A stretch of 64,000 nucleotides of DNA from Enterocytospora artemiae (taxonomy: Eukaryota; Microsporidia). Location of the stretch: NCBI GenBank assembly GCA_038659295.1, contig JASNGC010000002.1, forward strand, positions 124,001 to 188,000. Reading direction: 5' to 3'. Made by a program: the position numbers and the translations under genes. Below the pieces are notes generated by a model that was given only the letters and a program-made list of their open reading frames with translations, was not told the DNA's origin and did no database searches. Positions 17,750 through 27,042 of this stretch are shown here, one piece after another (within the stretch, counting starts at the first letter, position 1; each line of letters begins with the position of its first letter).

Positions 17750-18407
17750 TTATGGTAGACAAGAAGATAAAGGAAGACAAGCACCAAGAACATCGCGAAT
17801 AACATCTAATAATATTGCAAATCCCATAAGAGCAGTCCACACAGAATTGAAATATAACAATAGAATAAGTGATATCCAGGATCGCAAAAATACAGAGATC
17901 GCAAAAAATATCTCAGTAATGGGCTTGTTACCGTGATATCTTCTCAAAACTCCCATAAATATGTGAAGACACAAAATCGTAGCAACTATAAGCAGTATGT
18001 ATGTTATCTCCTTATTCTGATATGTAGATTCTGTAATCTCATCGAGATAGGAAGTTTTACTATCAAAAATGGAAGAAGAGACACTAACTTCTGCAAGGGA
18101 AATTTTATCACTAGAAGATAAAGAGACTTCTTCCTTGGAAATATGTTCCAACAGATCTACTTGTTCTGGATGTGAGTAAGCCTCAACATTGTCATAACCT
18201 ACCTATCTTAAAACTACCATCATGGCTCTCCAAATCTCCAGCAGCTCCTTCACCTGCAAAAGTGGTATGACCCTCATACACATCACCCACCTCCTTACGA
18301 TATCTGCAGTAAAGATCTCCACAAGAATCCTTATACCTCCAGCTCTCTGTTTCAAACTCACGAGAATCAAAAGATTTTTCATCCGGTTTGCAAGAATACT
18401 CTACCAT
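17750..18407 (-). pseudogene. Membrane protein family copy 2, broken by a 4-bp duplication
   Basis: Two frames together make one family-like gene. The first (18407 to 18192) encodes a charged N-terminal domain with four Cys near 40 residues. The second (from about 18200 to 17750) encodes a Ser/Glu-rich linker, then membrane helices with RYHGNKP between them. They are separated by a tandem 4-base repeat (CCTACCTA on the plus strand, 18198-18205); with one repeat unit the frame would be continuous, about 218 codons. The frame ends at a TAA (17750-17752), but the same frame then stays open 28 more codons to a second TAA at 17663-17665. Genuine decay, allele or sequencing error cannot be told apart. 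Confidence 0.55.
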
Positions 18408-18986
18408 AAATGCCCTATCCAAAAAATTTTTTTATACTTATTGTAGAGCAATATCCAAGAAAGGAAATGGTAAAAATAGTAAATTTATATTACAACAAAC
18501 TTTTTGAAAGCGAAATACATCCATTTCAATAGTTACACGGTTCTGATGTTTCCGTGGTATACTATCAAAATCCAACTTAACCATTTTCAAGTCTTCTAGT
18601 ATCCATAAACATCCTATTGATATAAATAATCACTATCAGTTCAAAATCCACACAATTTGTCAATCTTGTATGAACAATAAAATCCAAACCAATCTTTCTC
18701 AAATATGTAGATATCTCCAGATGTATTTAGGAAAATGGAAAGACGATATTTCACACCAAATGTTGAGTATGAATAATATAATTATCAGGGTTTTCATTAA
18801 GTTTCTTCATGGGTGTCGCTCTATGGTAATTAACTAATTACGTCCATTCTAAACCTATCTACTAATTTAGAAAATACTTCACAGGACATTTAAAACTCGT
18901 TTTATTGATTGCAATGATCAAAAATCACCAATGGAGGGCAGCTATACCATCATCCTTGGTTTTCTCATTCACCTACCACCTTCCCT
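18408..18986. other. Intergenic flank between tandem copies 2 and 3
   Basis: About 580 bases, partly homologous to 17335-17749. Both contain GATCAAAAATCA close to the 3' end of the neighbouring copy. No separate gene seen. Confidence 0.5.
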
Positions 18987-19308
18987 TTATAACAGGATGA
19001 TAAACCCGAATAATATCATAAGTCCCACAATAACAACAAACGTGGAACTCAAATATAGAAATGAGAAAAGGGATATCAAGAACATACATAATGCAGAGCC
19101 TACACATACATTAATAAGGTGCTTGTTGCCTTTGCAATACTTGTACAAACATATTATAAATACTACATGAAAGCTAATCCAACAATTGCAAATGTTATCA
19201 CCTCTTTGTATAGAAGAGGTTTCATTGCTAGAAGATAAAATAACTTTGACATCAAAAAGGATTTCTATTAGAGGATGACAGAGAATAAAAATAGTTTTTC
19301 CCTTCTAA
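18987..19308 (-). pseudogene. Membrane protein family copy 3, N-terminally truncated
   Basis: An open minus-strand frame of about 107 codons with no usable ATG. Its C-terminal part closely matches copy 2: YKYCKGNKHLINV against RRYHGNKPITEIF, then two hydrophobic helices (CMFLISLFSFLYL, VVIVGLMILFGFIIL) ending at a stop at 18987-18989. A Ser-rich linker (VILSSSNETSS) matches SLSSSDKISL of copy 2. The N-terminal Cys domain is missing, so this looks like a decayed copy. Confidence 0.6.
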
Positions 19309-19483
19309 ACCTTTTTAACAACCCGCAATGAGATAGAATATTGAGCTGTATCTAGCCCTATTTAAAAGAATCTGAACCTTAGCGATGGACTAGATTTCCA
19401 TTGTACAATTTAGAAATCAATTTGCAATATTAATCCTGGCTCTTTATAGGGTTGTTTTAATCTTTTCTATTTTTAGCCCCCAT

Positions 19484-20188
19484 ATGTCCTCCTTCAATTA
19501 CGATAGCTACATAATGTTTAATCCAGAGGGAAAGGTTATGCAGTTGGATTATGCCCGACGTGCTACAGAGCTGGGCAACACCTGTGTGGCGGTGAAGGGC
19601 AAAGATTGTGGGGTACTTGTAGCTCACAATCCCTTAAGAAGTAAATTGGCACACCCTCAGAACAAGATTTATAAGATATCGGACAACGAGAATTGCACAG
19701 CGCTTTTCGCATTCTCAGGAATTACTAACGATGGACTTTCAATCGTAGAGTATTTGAAGGATTATGCTCTTGTAGAAAACGTAGTGAAGGATAGGAATAT
19801 CCATCCAATACATGTTTTTGATGATTTGGTTGTATCAATGTCATTTAGTGCATTGACAGGTCAATCTCGCTTATGTGGTGCATCAGGAATTCTACTTACC
19901 TCTGAATCTTCAGGACGAGTTTCCATTACTATAATAAGTCCGGACGGAAAGGTATCCTCTGTAAAAGGAGGTTCTATAGGGAACAGAAACCAGTCCTGTA
20001 GAACTATTTTAGAAGCTGAGGTGGACAACTTTGAGTCCATGGATGTGAATGAGTTGATATTAGTCGGGCTAAGGTCCCTACAAAATGCACATCCGGATGT
20101 TGCAGAACTAAAGCCAAGCGAAGTTGAGATATATGTAGTTGGCAAGGGACTTCAAAAAATTAATGCTGAGGATTATTTGCAAAATTAA
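19484..20188 (+). CDS. PRE5: 20S proteasome alpha6 subunit
   Basis: A 234-residue alpha-type proteasome subunit. The N-terminal alpha signature is YDSYIMFNPEGKVMQLDYA. SIGNRNQSCRTILE and IYVVGKGLQKI fit alpha6 (PSMA1/Pre5: 'SIGARSQSARTYLE', 'IGIVGKDLEF') better than other alphas. It forms part of the outer ring that gates the 20S core. The start ATG follows TTTTAGCCCCCAT. RPN5, RPN9 and an RPN12-like gene also lie in this window. The stop is inside AATTAATAAATAA. Confidence 0.9.
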   Translation: MSSFNYDSYIMFNPEGKVMQLDYARRATELGNTCVAVKGKDCGVLVAHNPLRSKLAHPQNKIYKISDNENCTALFAFSGITNDGLSIVEYLKDYALVENVVKDRNIHPIHVFDDLVVSMSFSALTGQSRLCGASGILLTSESSGRVSITIISPDGKVSSVKGGSIGNRNQSCRTILEAEVDNFESMDVNELILVGLRSLQNAHPDVAELKPSEVEIYVVGKGLQKINAEDYLQN

Positions 20189-20325
20189 TAAATAAGTGTT
20201 CATTGATTGGGTTGTAGCCTTTGACTGTTCTAGTCGGCTTGGAAAATATTGCCAGCAATTAATTATTTGTTTAGCTAAAAGTAAAACAATAATATTATTG
20301 AACAAATATAATCCATTCAATTTAA

Positions 20326-21285
20326 ATGGCTAAGAAGGAAGATATTAGGTCAAAATATAATTTCCTTCCAGAGCTCGATCCTATAATATATACGGATGAG
20401 TATGGGTTTATCAGGGACCAGTTTGTAACCAAATGTGGGACTAAGGAGGATATTCTGCTGAAGCGTGAGTGGTTTGATCTTCTAAGAAAATACGAGTTTA
20501 ATCTTAAAATGTTTAAGAGATCAGCCGTTAGACGCAATCTATTATCGAGAGGAATCCCACTCTCTTTGAAATATCGAATTTGGACAAAGTTGATTCCGAG
20601 AGTAGACTATGATTACGAGAGATATAGAGCTCAGCCATCTTCTTGTGAGTATCAGATCCATGTGGATGTTCAAAGAACATGTAGATTTCATTTTCTGTTC
20701 AATAAAACGTATGGAAAGGGACAATGCGAGCTATTTAATGTACTAGTGGCGATCTCCAATTACAAATCAAATGTAGGATACTGCCAAGGAATGAGTGATA
20801 TTGCAGCGGTTATTCTGATGTATTTCTGTGAAAAAGAGGCATTTAACTTCTGGATAGCCCTGATGGAGAAGAACAACTTAGATGGGTTGTTCGATGAAAA
20901 ACTATCACTTCTGCTCCACATTACGGATCCTCAGAATGAAATATTTTCAATTTGTATACCTGAAATCAGAGCTCATCTAGAGCACAGCCAAATCGATTTT
21001 ACAATGACTGGAATTGGATGGTACATGACATTTTTTGCAAGATTTCCCATAAAATTAACATTAAAAATATGGGATTACCTGATGTTCTACGGATTTAATA
21101 TTTTGATATATTTTTCATGTGCTATTCTAAAGTGTTTTGAACCGGATATATTAGAAAGGAGATCGGAAGAGTTATTGGAATACTTGGCTCAAATTGATCA
21201 GGCCAAAATTAATGAAGAATTAGTTGTGAATATTGTTCAGGCATTTATAAAGAAATCAAAAGGAATGTTTATAAATGAGCTATGA
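20326..21285 (+). CDS. TBC-domain Rab GTPase-activating protein
   Basis: A 319-residue protein that is mostly a TBC domain. GIPLSLKYRIWTKLI opens the domain. The arginine finger is in IHVDVQRT (Arg117), the glutamine finger in YCQGM (Gln154), and later segments DFTMTGIGWYMTFFARFP and IWDYLMFYG match the family. It accelerates GTP hydrolysis by Rab proteins in membrane traffic; the cognate Rab is unknown. Both catalytic fingers are present, so it should be active. No C-block is seen before the ATG (TTTAAATGG). Confidence 0.92.
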   Translation: MAKKEDIRSKYNFLPELDPIIYTDEYGFIRDQFVTKCGTKEDILLKREWFDLLRKYEFNLKMFKRSAVRRNLLSRGIPLSLKYRIWTKLIPRVDYDYERYRAQPSSCEYQIHVDVQRTCRFHFLFNKTYGKGQCELFNVLVAISNYKSNVGYCQGMSDIAAVILMYFCEKEAFNFWIALMEKNNLDGLFDEKLSLLLHITDPQNEIFSICIPEIRAHLEHSQIDFTMTGIGWYMTFFARFPIKLTLKIWDYLMFYGFNILIYFSCAILKCFEPDILERRSEELLEYLAQIDQAKINEELVVNIVQAFIKKSKGMFINEL

Positions 21286-21544
21286 CGCTCATAACAATAA
21301 TGAATATTGCTTATTGTAAAGATAGGCCCAATGATACATATCACAAGCTGTATTAGGGTTTTCACTTTAAATAAAAAGAATCCTTGCTATACCAATCTAA
21401 TCTCGTGAGTGGAAGCATTTATATGCCGTACTAAGATAGTAGTATCTTGATATTCCATTCATGAGAGCACTTTGTTTCATCTTGTCTGTTTATTTTGTTT
21501 CATAAACTCCGTTTCATTTATATTAGTTTTTTATTGTTTTGGTA

Positions 21545-22186
21545 ATGCTAGGAAAAAAGCAAATTAAAGGTGGTATCAGAGTTCTGTTTTTGATGATTCA
21601 ATTTCTGGTACTTCTCTTTGGGATATCCCTAATTCTATTTTCCTGGACCATATATTATCGCTCTACAACTCTTCTACATTTATCCTTAAACAGCATGATC
21701 CCGATAACAGTTTTGGGCATAATGTGTGTTGTTAATAGTATTTCGGGATATAAGGTGGTTGATATGATTAGTAGTAGAGGCAGCAGTACAGGATCCAATT
21801 CTGACAATCCATCTAACAGAAATGGCAATGCCAAACTTACTTTCTTCATATTTTTGCTTTCCTTATCAGCTCTTCTTAATCTAGAGCTTATAACCGTGAT
21901 CAGATCAAATAAATTTGTTGATCAGAATAATGCATGGACAAATATAAGATGGAACTCCCTGTCCGATATACAAAGAAATTTTGTGCAAGAAAAATTGGAG
22001 TGCTGTGGTTTCGAGACCATTCACGATAGAAATGGAACCAAATGTAATTTTCAAAGGTCCTGCTCACGTGTATTTCTGACAATTGGCGAAAGCATGAGAA
22101 GTTGGATTCAGAAGATATTTGTTGTTTTATTCTTCATTGAAACTATTGGATTATGCTCTGTTGGATTTCTGAAGTTTGGAAAATAA
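21545..22186 (+). CDS. Tetraspanin-like membrane protein
   Basis: A 213-residue protein with four predicted membrane helices (about 12-33, 46-66, 94-112, 186-208). The large loop between helices 3 and 4 contains KLECCGF (the CCG signature of tetraspanins) followed by two further Cys that could complete the two loop disulphides. Length and layout are those of a small tetraspanin. The intracellular loop after helix 2 is Ser/Gly/Asn rich. Tetraspanins organise membrane microdomains. The start ATG at 21545 lacks a C-block. Confidence 0.72.
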   Translation: MLGKKQIKGGIRVLFLMIQFLVLLFGISLILFSWTIYYRSTTLLHLSLNSMIPITVLGIMCVVNSISGYKVVDMISSRGSSTGSNSDNPSNRNGNAKLTFFIFLLSLSALLNLELITVIRSNKFVDQNNAWTNIRWNSLSDIQRNFVQEKLECCGFETIHDRNGTKCNFQRSCSRVFLTIGESMRSWIQKIFVVLFFIETIGLCSVGFLKFGK

Positions 22187-22563
22187 TTTATCTTTAATAA
22201 AGGTCACGATATATTAAGTTTTTTCTCTAAGTATCATTTATAAATGATGTATAAGCCATATTCTGTTTAAAACAATTTAATAGAAGAATTAGGTGATGGT
22301 CTACCAAAGGGACAGGTTTTGGGTGAAAATAGTGATCTGATAGTGGAAAGAGATAGTATGGATCCAAATCAATGATAAGTTATAATGGCAAGCCCTGAAA
22401 TAATTCATACTTTTCAATAAATGTAGGACTATTGATAAGTCGTACTATAATATTCATTAATAAGGTTTAAGCTATAGTAACCACCTTACGACCAAAAAGA
22501 TTGAACAACTAAAGGTTAGGTATAATGTATTTGTTTTTTCGCTTAATATATTTTCACCCTTAA
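22187..22563. other. Intergenic region with a short coding-like stretch
   Basis: An open frame of 34 codons (22271-22375, plus) reads like protein (LIEELGDGLPKGQVLG) but has a stop immediately before it and no start. Possibly a relic of a lost gene; no homologue recognised. The right end holds the C-block of the next gene. Confidence 0.3.
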
Positions 22564-23106
22564 ATGTTTTCCTATATTTGTTCAATTCTTTCCCAGCATG
22601 ATTCGAATAATCTATTTAATGAGATAGTTTCCCTTCCAGTCAATGATGAGACTGATTTATCTGAGTGCCACTCTTCTCTATCCCGTTTTTTCCACTATAT
22701 TATATCGAAATCGGACCAAAACTCCATCTACTTCTATGAGGCAAACAAGATGCTTAGAATTTTGGATGATATTGTTAAAATTATCCGTAAGAACGAAATA
22801 ACAAATTCCTGCAAGAATGAAATTCCACCAAGTGGTCGATTTGAAGAGTTGGTGGGGAGAGTAAATGTAAATAATACTGGAGTGAAGGAGTTGTCCAATG
22901 AGAGAACCATTACCAACCATCTCCATAAAACCATGAGTAATTTGGTTGATAACAACCTTCATCAGCAATCTAATTTGGTTGAGAGGCCAAAAGATGTCAT
23001 AGACGATATTGTTGAGGTTTATATGGATAGTCTAAAGAATTTTAGCAAAAATATTCCGGAAAAGATCCTTCATGATCACATTGAATATTTAGATACTAGG
23101 AAGTGA
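22564..23106 (+). CDS. Hypothetical protein, 180 aa
   Basis: The start ATG follows TTTTCACCCTTAA, the standard start context, which supports a real gene. The protein is mainly alpha-helical and charged, with no signal peptide, membrane helix or motif that I recognise. The middle (about 80-120) is Asn/Ser-rich and probably disordered; the C-terminal 35 residues look like an amphipathic helix. Confidence 0.65.
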   Translation: MFSYICSILSQHDSNNLFNEIVSLPVNDETDLSECHSSLSRFFHYIISKSDQNSIYFYEANKMLRILDDIVKIIRKNEITNSCKNEIPPSGRFEELVGRVNVNNTGVKELSNERTITNHLHKTMSNLVDNNLHQQSNLVERPKDVIDDIVEVYMDSLKNFSKNIPEKILHDHIEYLDTRK

Positions 23107-23400
23107 TAAAACTTAGCAACCATCCCATACTCGAGAACCTCACATTTAATATGAGTGGTTATATAAATAAATTCTTGAAAGTGACCTTTATCCTTACTAT
23201 TTGAACCTTTAAACATTACCGATGGCAAATCGCTCGATCTAAGATACAAGGTGATTTATAGAAGAAGCAGAGTTTATAGGTCAGCTGCCTTAATACCGCA
23301 ATAGATTTAAAGGGAAAGAGAGGAAACAAAATTGCAACAGTAGTAATCACACAAGTGGTATAGAAAACTTTTCTATAATTCTCCACAAAATACTTTAAAA

Positions 23401-24624
23401 TTATTCTTTATTAATTCTTCTGAACCCACCCTTCCTCAACAATTCTAAATCTGTTTCTGGCATCTCATTTAATTTCGATGTAAGTGATGAGATAGTATTA
23501 TTAATTTCTGAAATTGAGGTTGTAATCTGTCTATTTTTAGCAACACAATCCTTCTCAAAGTCAATCTTCTTTCTCTTTAACTCCTCAATCACAGCCTCTG
23601 CAGATTTAACATCCTTTGGTAAAGAAATCCCATGCTTAAGTAAGGTATTAACCAGATCAATATTTAAATTAAATCTTTTGGATTTAATCAACGAACTAAC
23701 TGTAAAACTCAACGAATCAAATATTCTAGAATCAAACTCAGATTGTTCCTTAAGTAATCTGTCTATATTCTTCCTGAGCTGAGAAATTTCCCCTCTAATA
23801 GAATCCTTCTCATCCTCTAATTGCTTTTGAATAAGGATTTCCTGTTCTAGTTTCTGATACTCAAGCTCCATATTATGGATTAGCTCTTTCTTGGCTGTTT
23901 TTTGATCAAGCAATAATTGCTTCTGACTTTTCAGGGAATCAATCCTGGACTCTAAGGAACTAATTTCTGGATTAGACTTAGTCTTAGATAGAGACGCTAG
24001 CTTATCCAACTCTGATTTAAGCTCAGAGATCACTTTCTGATGTGTATCCATTGGGACCGACAGAGCCGCAATCTTCTGCTTGATCTCCCTCATGGTTGCT
24101 TCCAGAGTCTTAAGCATTCTTATATTCTCTTGTGATTCGCCTAACTTATTTTTCTTTATTTTTAGAGCCAATAATTCTGCTGCAATACTTTTCTCTTCCT
24201 TCGGAGTAACCTTTTCAACAATCAACTTTCTGTTCAACCTCTCAATTGACTCATCAATGTCTTCAACAGTAGTAGAATCGTACCTACACCCAGCCTTGTG
24301 AAGATTGTCTATTTTGTTCTTTATTAGATCGATTTCATCAAAATACGCTTTCTTCTCAGCACGCAAACTCCTTAACTTATCTGACTCCTCCGAAATCCTC
24401 AAAATAAACTTCTGTCTGGGTGAAGACTCCTTCTTCACAATGTCAGATATTCTTTTTTGACAGAATTTCATATCTTCCTCAATCTTCTGAATCTGATCAT
24501 TTAGGCCTCGAATTTGCAAAGCAACTTCCCTAACACCCGGTACACTCCTTCTCTTTTCAGAATTCCTATTACCACTCAGAATGTCATTTTCTGCTGCAAT
24601 AGAACTAGCCACGGAATTCGTCAT
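23401..24624 (-). CDS. BFR1: BFR1-like coiled-coil protein
   Basis: A 407-residue protein that is almost entirely coiled coil. A basic N-terminus is followed by repeated heptads. The segment YDSTTVEDIDESIERLNRKL and then VTPKEEKSIAAELLALK strongly recalls fungal Bfr1 ('...NVEEIDAEIERLE...SLTLVDEKRIVKEMSSLKK'). Bfr1 associates with polysomes and mRNPs at the ER and nuclear envelope. The start ATG follows AGAGCCCCA. Other long coiled-coil proteins could look similar, but the ordered motif pair is specific. Confidence 0.78.
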   Translation of the reverse strand: MTNSVASSIAAENDILSGNRNSEKRRSVPGVREVALQIRGLNDQIQKIEEDMKFCQKRISDIVKKESSPRQKFILRISEESDKLRSLRAEKKAYFDEIDLIKNKIDNLHKAGCRYDSTTVEDIDESIERLNRKLIVEKVTPKEEKSIAAELLALKIKKNKLGESQENIRMLKTLEATMREIKQKIAALSVPMDTHQKVISELKSELDKLASLSKTKSNPEISSLESRIDSLKSQKQLLLDQKTAKKELIHNMELEYQKLEQEILIQKQLEDEKDSIRGEISQLRKNIDRLLKEQSEFDSRIFDSLSFTVSSLIKSKRFNLNIDLVNTLLKHGISLPKDVKSAEAVIEELKRKKIDFEKDCVAKNRQITTSISEINNTISSLTSKLNEMPETDLELLRKGGFRRINKE

Positions 24625-25307
24625 TGGGGCTCTTTAAAGACAAAATTACAAAACTTTTGTAAAAATTTTCAAAAAACTCGAAAGTTTTTATCGCAAAATA
24701 ATATGCAGAGACACACGGCACCGTAGATAGCACATCATTATCTACTAAGCATGGGATTTAATTGCCCAAAGAGAATATTTAATTATGTACCATAGGTTGT
24801 CGTGATTATCATACGCTTATTTAACCGCTTAGACACTGTTTTGCTGTAAGGGAAAAATGGCTGTGCATGGATATCAGAAATAAAATGTTGTATGATGGAA
24901 GATTAAACTTCAAAATATGAAAAAACACACTAATCTGCCTCTCAAGACAAAATAAGTCTGGAATAGGTATTTTAATCACTCCTGGAAGCAAATGTGAGTG
25001 AATCTTATTTATAGAAAAATTTCCCGCAACAACTAAAACTCAGATCCGTTAGCTCCACAAATAATTAATTCATCAACCTTCATCGGATGGTTTTAACAAT
25101 AGAGTGCTTACTTTTGGCCAAATTTTCAAAACTCTTCAAGATAAATTAATTGACTAACGGACTAAGAATAAATGGTTCATTAAGGAGTAGCTTGTATTTT
25201 GCTTGTTATATTACCAGCTATTGTGAACAATACTGTTATTTGTGTTTTAGTCTGTGATTAAATAAATAAAGTAATTCCATTCTAAATTATTTTTCCCCCT
25301 AATCTCT
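24625..25307. other. Intergenic region between divergent BFR1-like and PUF genes
   Basis: About 680 bases holding both promoters. TTTTTCCCCCTAATCTCT precedes the PUF start. No open frame or RNA was recognised. Confidence 0.5.
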
Positions 25308-26720
25308 ATGTTTGATAGAAGTGTTAGTGCTCCACCAATGAACAAATTTAATGACATTAGTGATGATTTGGAGTTTGACGACATAACAAATCAGTTACAT
25401 CAAGTATACTTTGATAGGCATGATAAGAACAGTAGTGAGTTTTGCCGTCCAAAAATATTTATTGGAGACAATTTGCCATTTTGGCAAACAGAGAGAGATA
25501 GTTTCATTAAGAAGGCATTTTCCGTGACAAAAACAACTGTTCAAATGATCGATAGTGATTACCCAGAGGGAGAGAAGTGCATTAGCTTTAATGGTAGATC
25601 CCGCACAGGCACACCAGTTGGGGACAAGAACTTTGACTTTGATCTGATTAGCTCCGGATTGCAGACACCAATATATATCCCAATTCCCATTAGCTCCATT
25701 CAGAAGGAGAGCTCTTCTCCACTAATTTCTGAGGTTTTGGAATTCTACAAATCTATTTCCACTGAGTCAGTTGAAGACTCAAAAGTTATCTGCGTGACAG
25801 TGTGTAAAGACCAGGAAGGATCGAGATTCATCCAGAATAAGATGGATGAGTGGACTGAGACACAGATATCATATTTCTACAACCAGATTGTGGATTGTGC
25901 GTTCGATCTAAGCACGAATCTCTTCGGGAATTATGTCATTCAGAAAATTATTCCCAGATTGAATTCCAACGAATGCGATAATCTCGTGATTCAGTTCTGT
26001 GATCATGTATATGAACTAAGTGTTCATGTATATGGATGCAGGGTTATCCAAAAGCTTATAGACCATGTCGAGGACATTTCTTTTGTAGTTCGGGAACTAG
26101 AGCACCACATATCCGATCTGATAGGAAGTCCGAATGGGAACCATGTTATTCAGAAGTGTATTGACAAGAATATCGACAAGAGGTTTATCATCAAAGAGTT
26201 TGAGAACAATTGCATTTTTCTAGCTCAACAGAGATATGGTTGTCGTGTCTTGCAGCGACTGTTTGAGGTATGTGATGAATCGGAGACTATCAAACTGTAT
26301 ACAGAGATTTTGGATAGAATTTCTGATCTGATTAATGATAAATACGGAAACTATGTGATACAGCATTTGATACAATCTGAAAACTCCCGAAGAGGAGAAA
26401 TATTTGATTATATTATTTCCAATTCTGTTGATCTGAGCAAATTTAAATTCTCATCGAATGTGATTGAGAAGTGTGTAAATAGTAGCACAAAGGAGCAGCT
26501 TGAGCAGTTTCTTGTAGAGTTCTCTAAGATATCTCCCGACGGAAAGCCTTACCTCTTTCATATGTGTACAGATATGTATGCCAATTATGTTGTTCAGAGA
26601 TTCTTCGACACTGCTGATCCGGATCTGAGGGAGCGGGCTAAGAAAATTCCAAGAAAGTATATCAAGGAGATGAAGCTCATCCCATTCACCAAGCATATCT
26701 TGACCAGACTGTCTAATTAA
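25308..26720 (+). CDS. Pumilio/PUF-family RNA-binding protein
   Basis: A 470-residue protein. A low-complexity N-terminal third precedes the Pumilio homology domain (about 165-465). Repeats carry recognition triplets such as NLFGNYVIQK, HVYGCRVIQK, SPNGNHVIQK, QRYGCRVLQR, DKYGNYVIQH, FKFSSNVIEK and MYANYVVQR. NYxxQ and CRxxQ combinations read U and A in the classic PUF code, so it should bind a UGU-type element in mRNA 3' UTRs. It acts as a post-transcriptional repressor or localiser. The start follows a CCCCC block. Confidence 0.95.
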   Translation: MFDRSVSAPPMNKFNDISDDLEFDDITNQLHQVYFDRHDKNSSEFCRPKIFIGDNLPFWQTERDSFIKKAFSVTKTTVQMIDSDYPEGEKCISFNGRSRTGTPVGDKNFDFDLISSGLQTPIYIPIPISSIQKESSSPLISEVLEFYKSISTESVEDSKVICVTVCKDQEGSRFIQNKMDEWTETQISYFYNQIVDCAFDLSTNLFGNYVIQKIIPRLNSNECDNLVIQFCDHVYELSVHVYGCRVIQKLIDHVEDISFVVRELEHHISDLIGSPNGNHVIQKCIDKNIDKRFIIKEFENNCIFLAQQRYGCRVLQRLFEVCDESETIKLYTEILDRISDLINDKYGNYVIQHLIQSENSRRGEIFDYIISNSVDLSKFKFSSNVIEKCVNSSTKEQLEQFLVEFSKISPDGKPYLFHMCTDMYANYVVQRFFDTADPDLRERAKKIPRKYIKEMKLIPFTKHILTRLSN

Positions 26721-27042
26721 TAAATTCCTAGCCGAAGAAGCTTTGTATCTGCTAGCCAATGATAATGCCATGGTATTGGCTAATATTAAGTTCTTTTAAC
26801 ATATATTCACTCCTATCTAGTTTTTGAAAAATATTTCGACAATATTTGAATAAGATATTTTGAATCTGGAAGTATTAAATTTGAACTCTTGTCTAGAATA
26901 CAAGAGTTTTCAAAATAATGATGGATATTTTATGGTCTTCTGAGTTGTTGAACAGTTTGTCTCAGGTAAAATATTTCATCCTCTTTGATGCTGATTTTTC
27001 TCTTTTAAATTGTTCCATAAATATTAGATTTATTTTGCACCC
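26721..27042. other. Intergenic region
   Basis: About 320 bases. The frame from 26918 runs into the PWWP gene in another frame and has no coding support. The PWWP start context TTTTGCACCC lies at the end. Confidence 0.5.
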
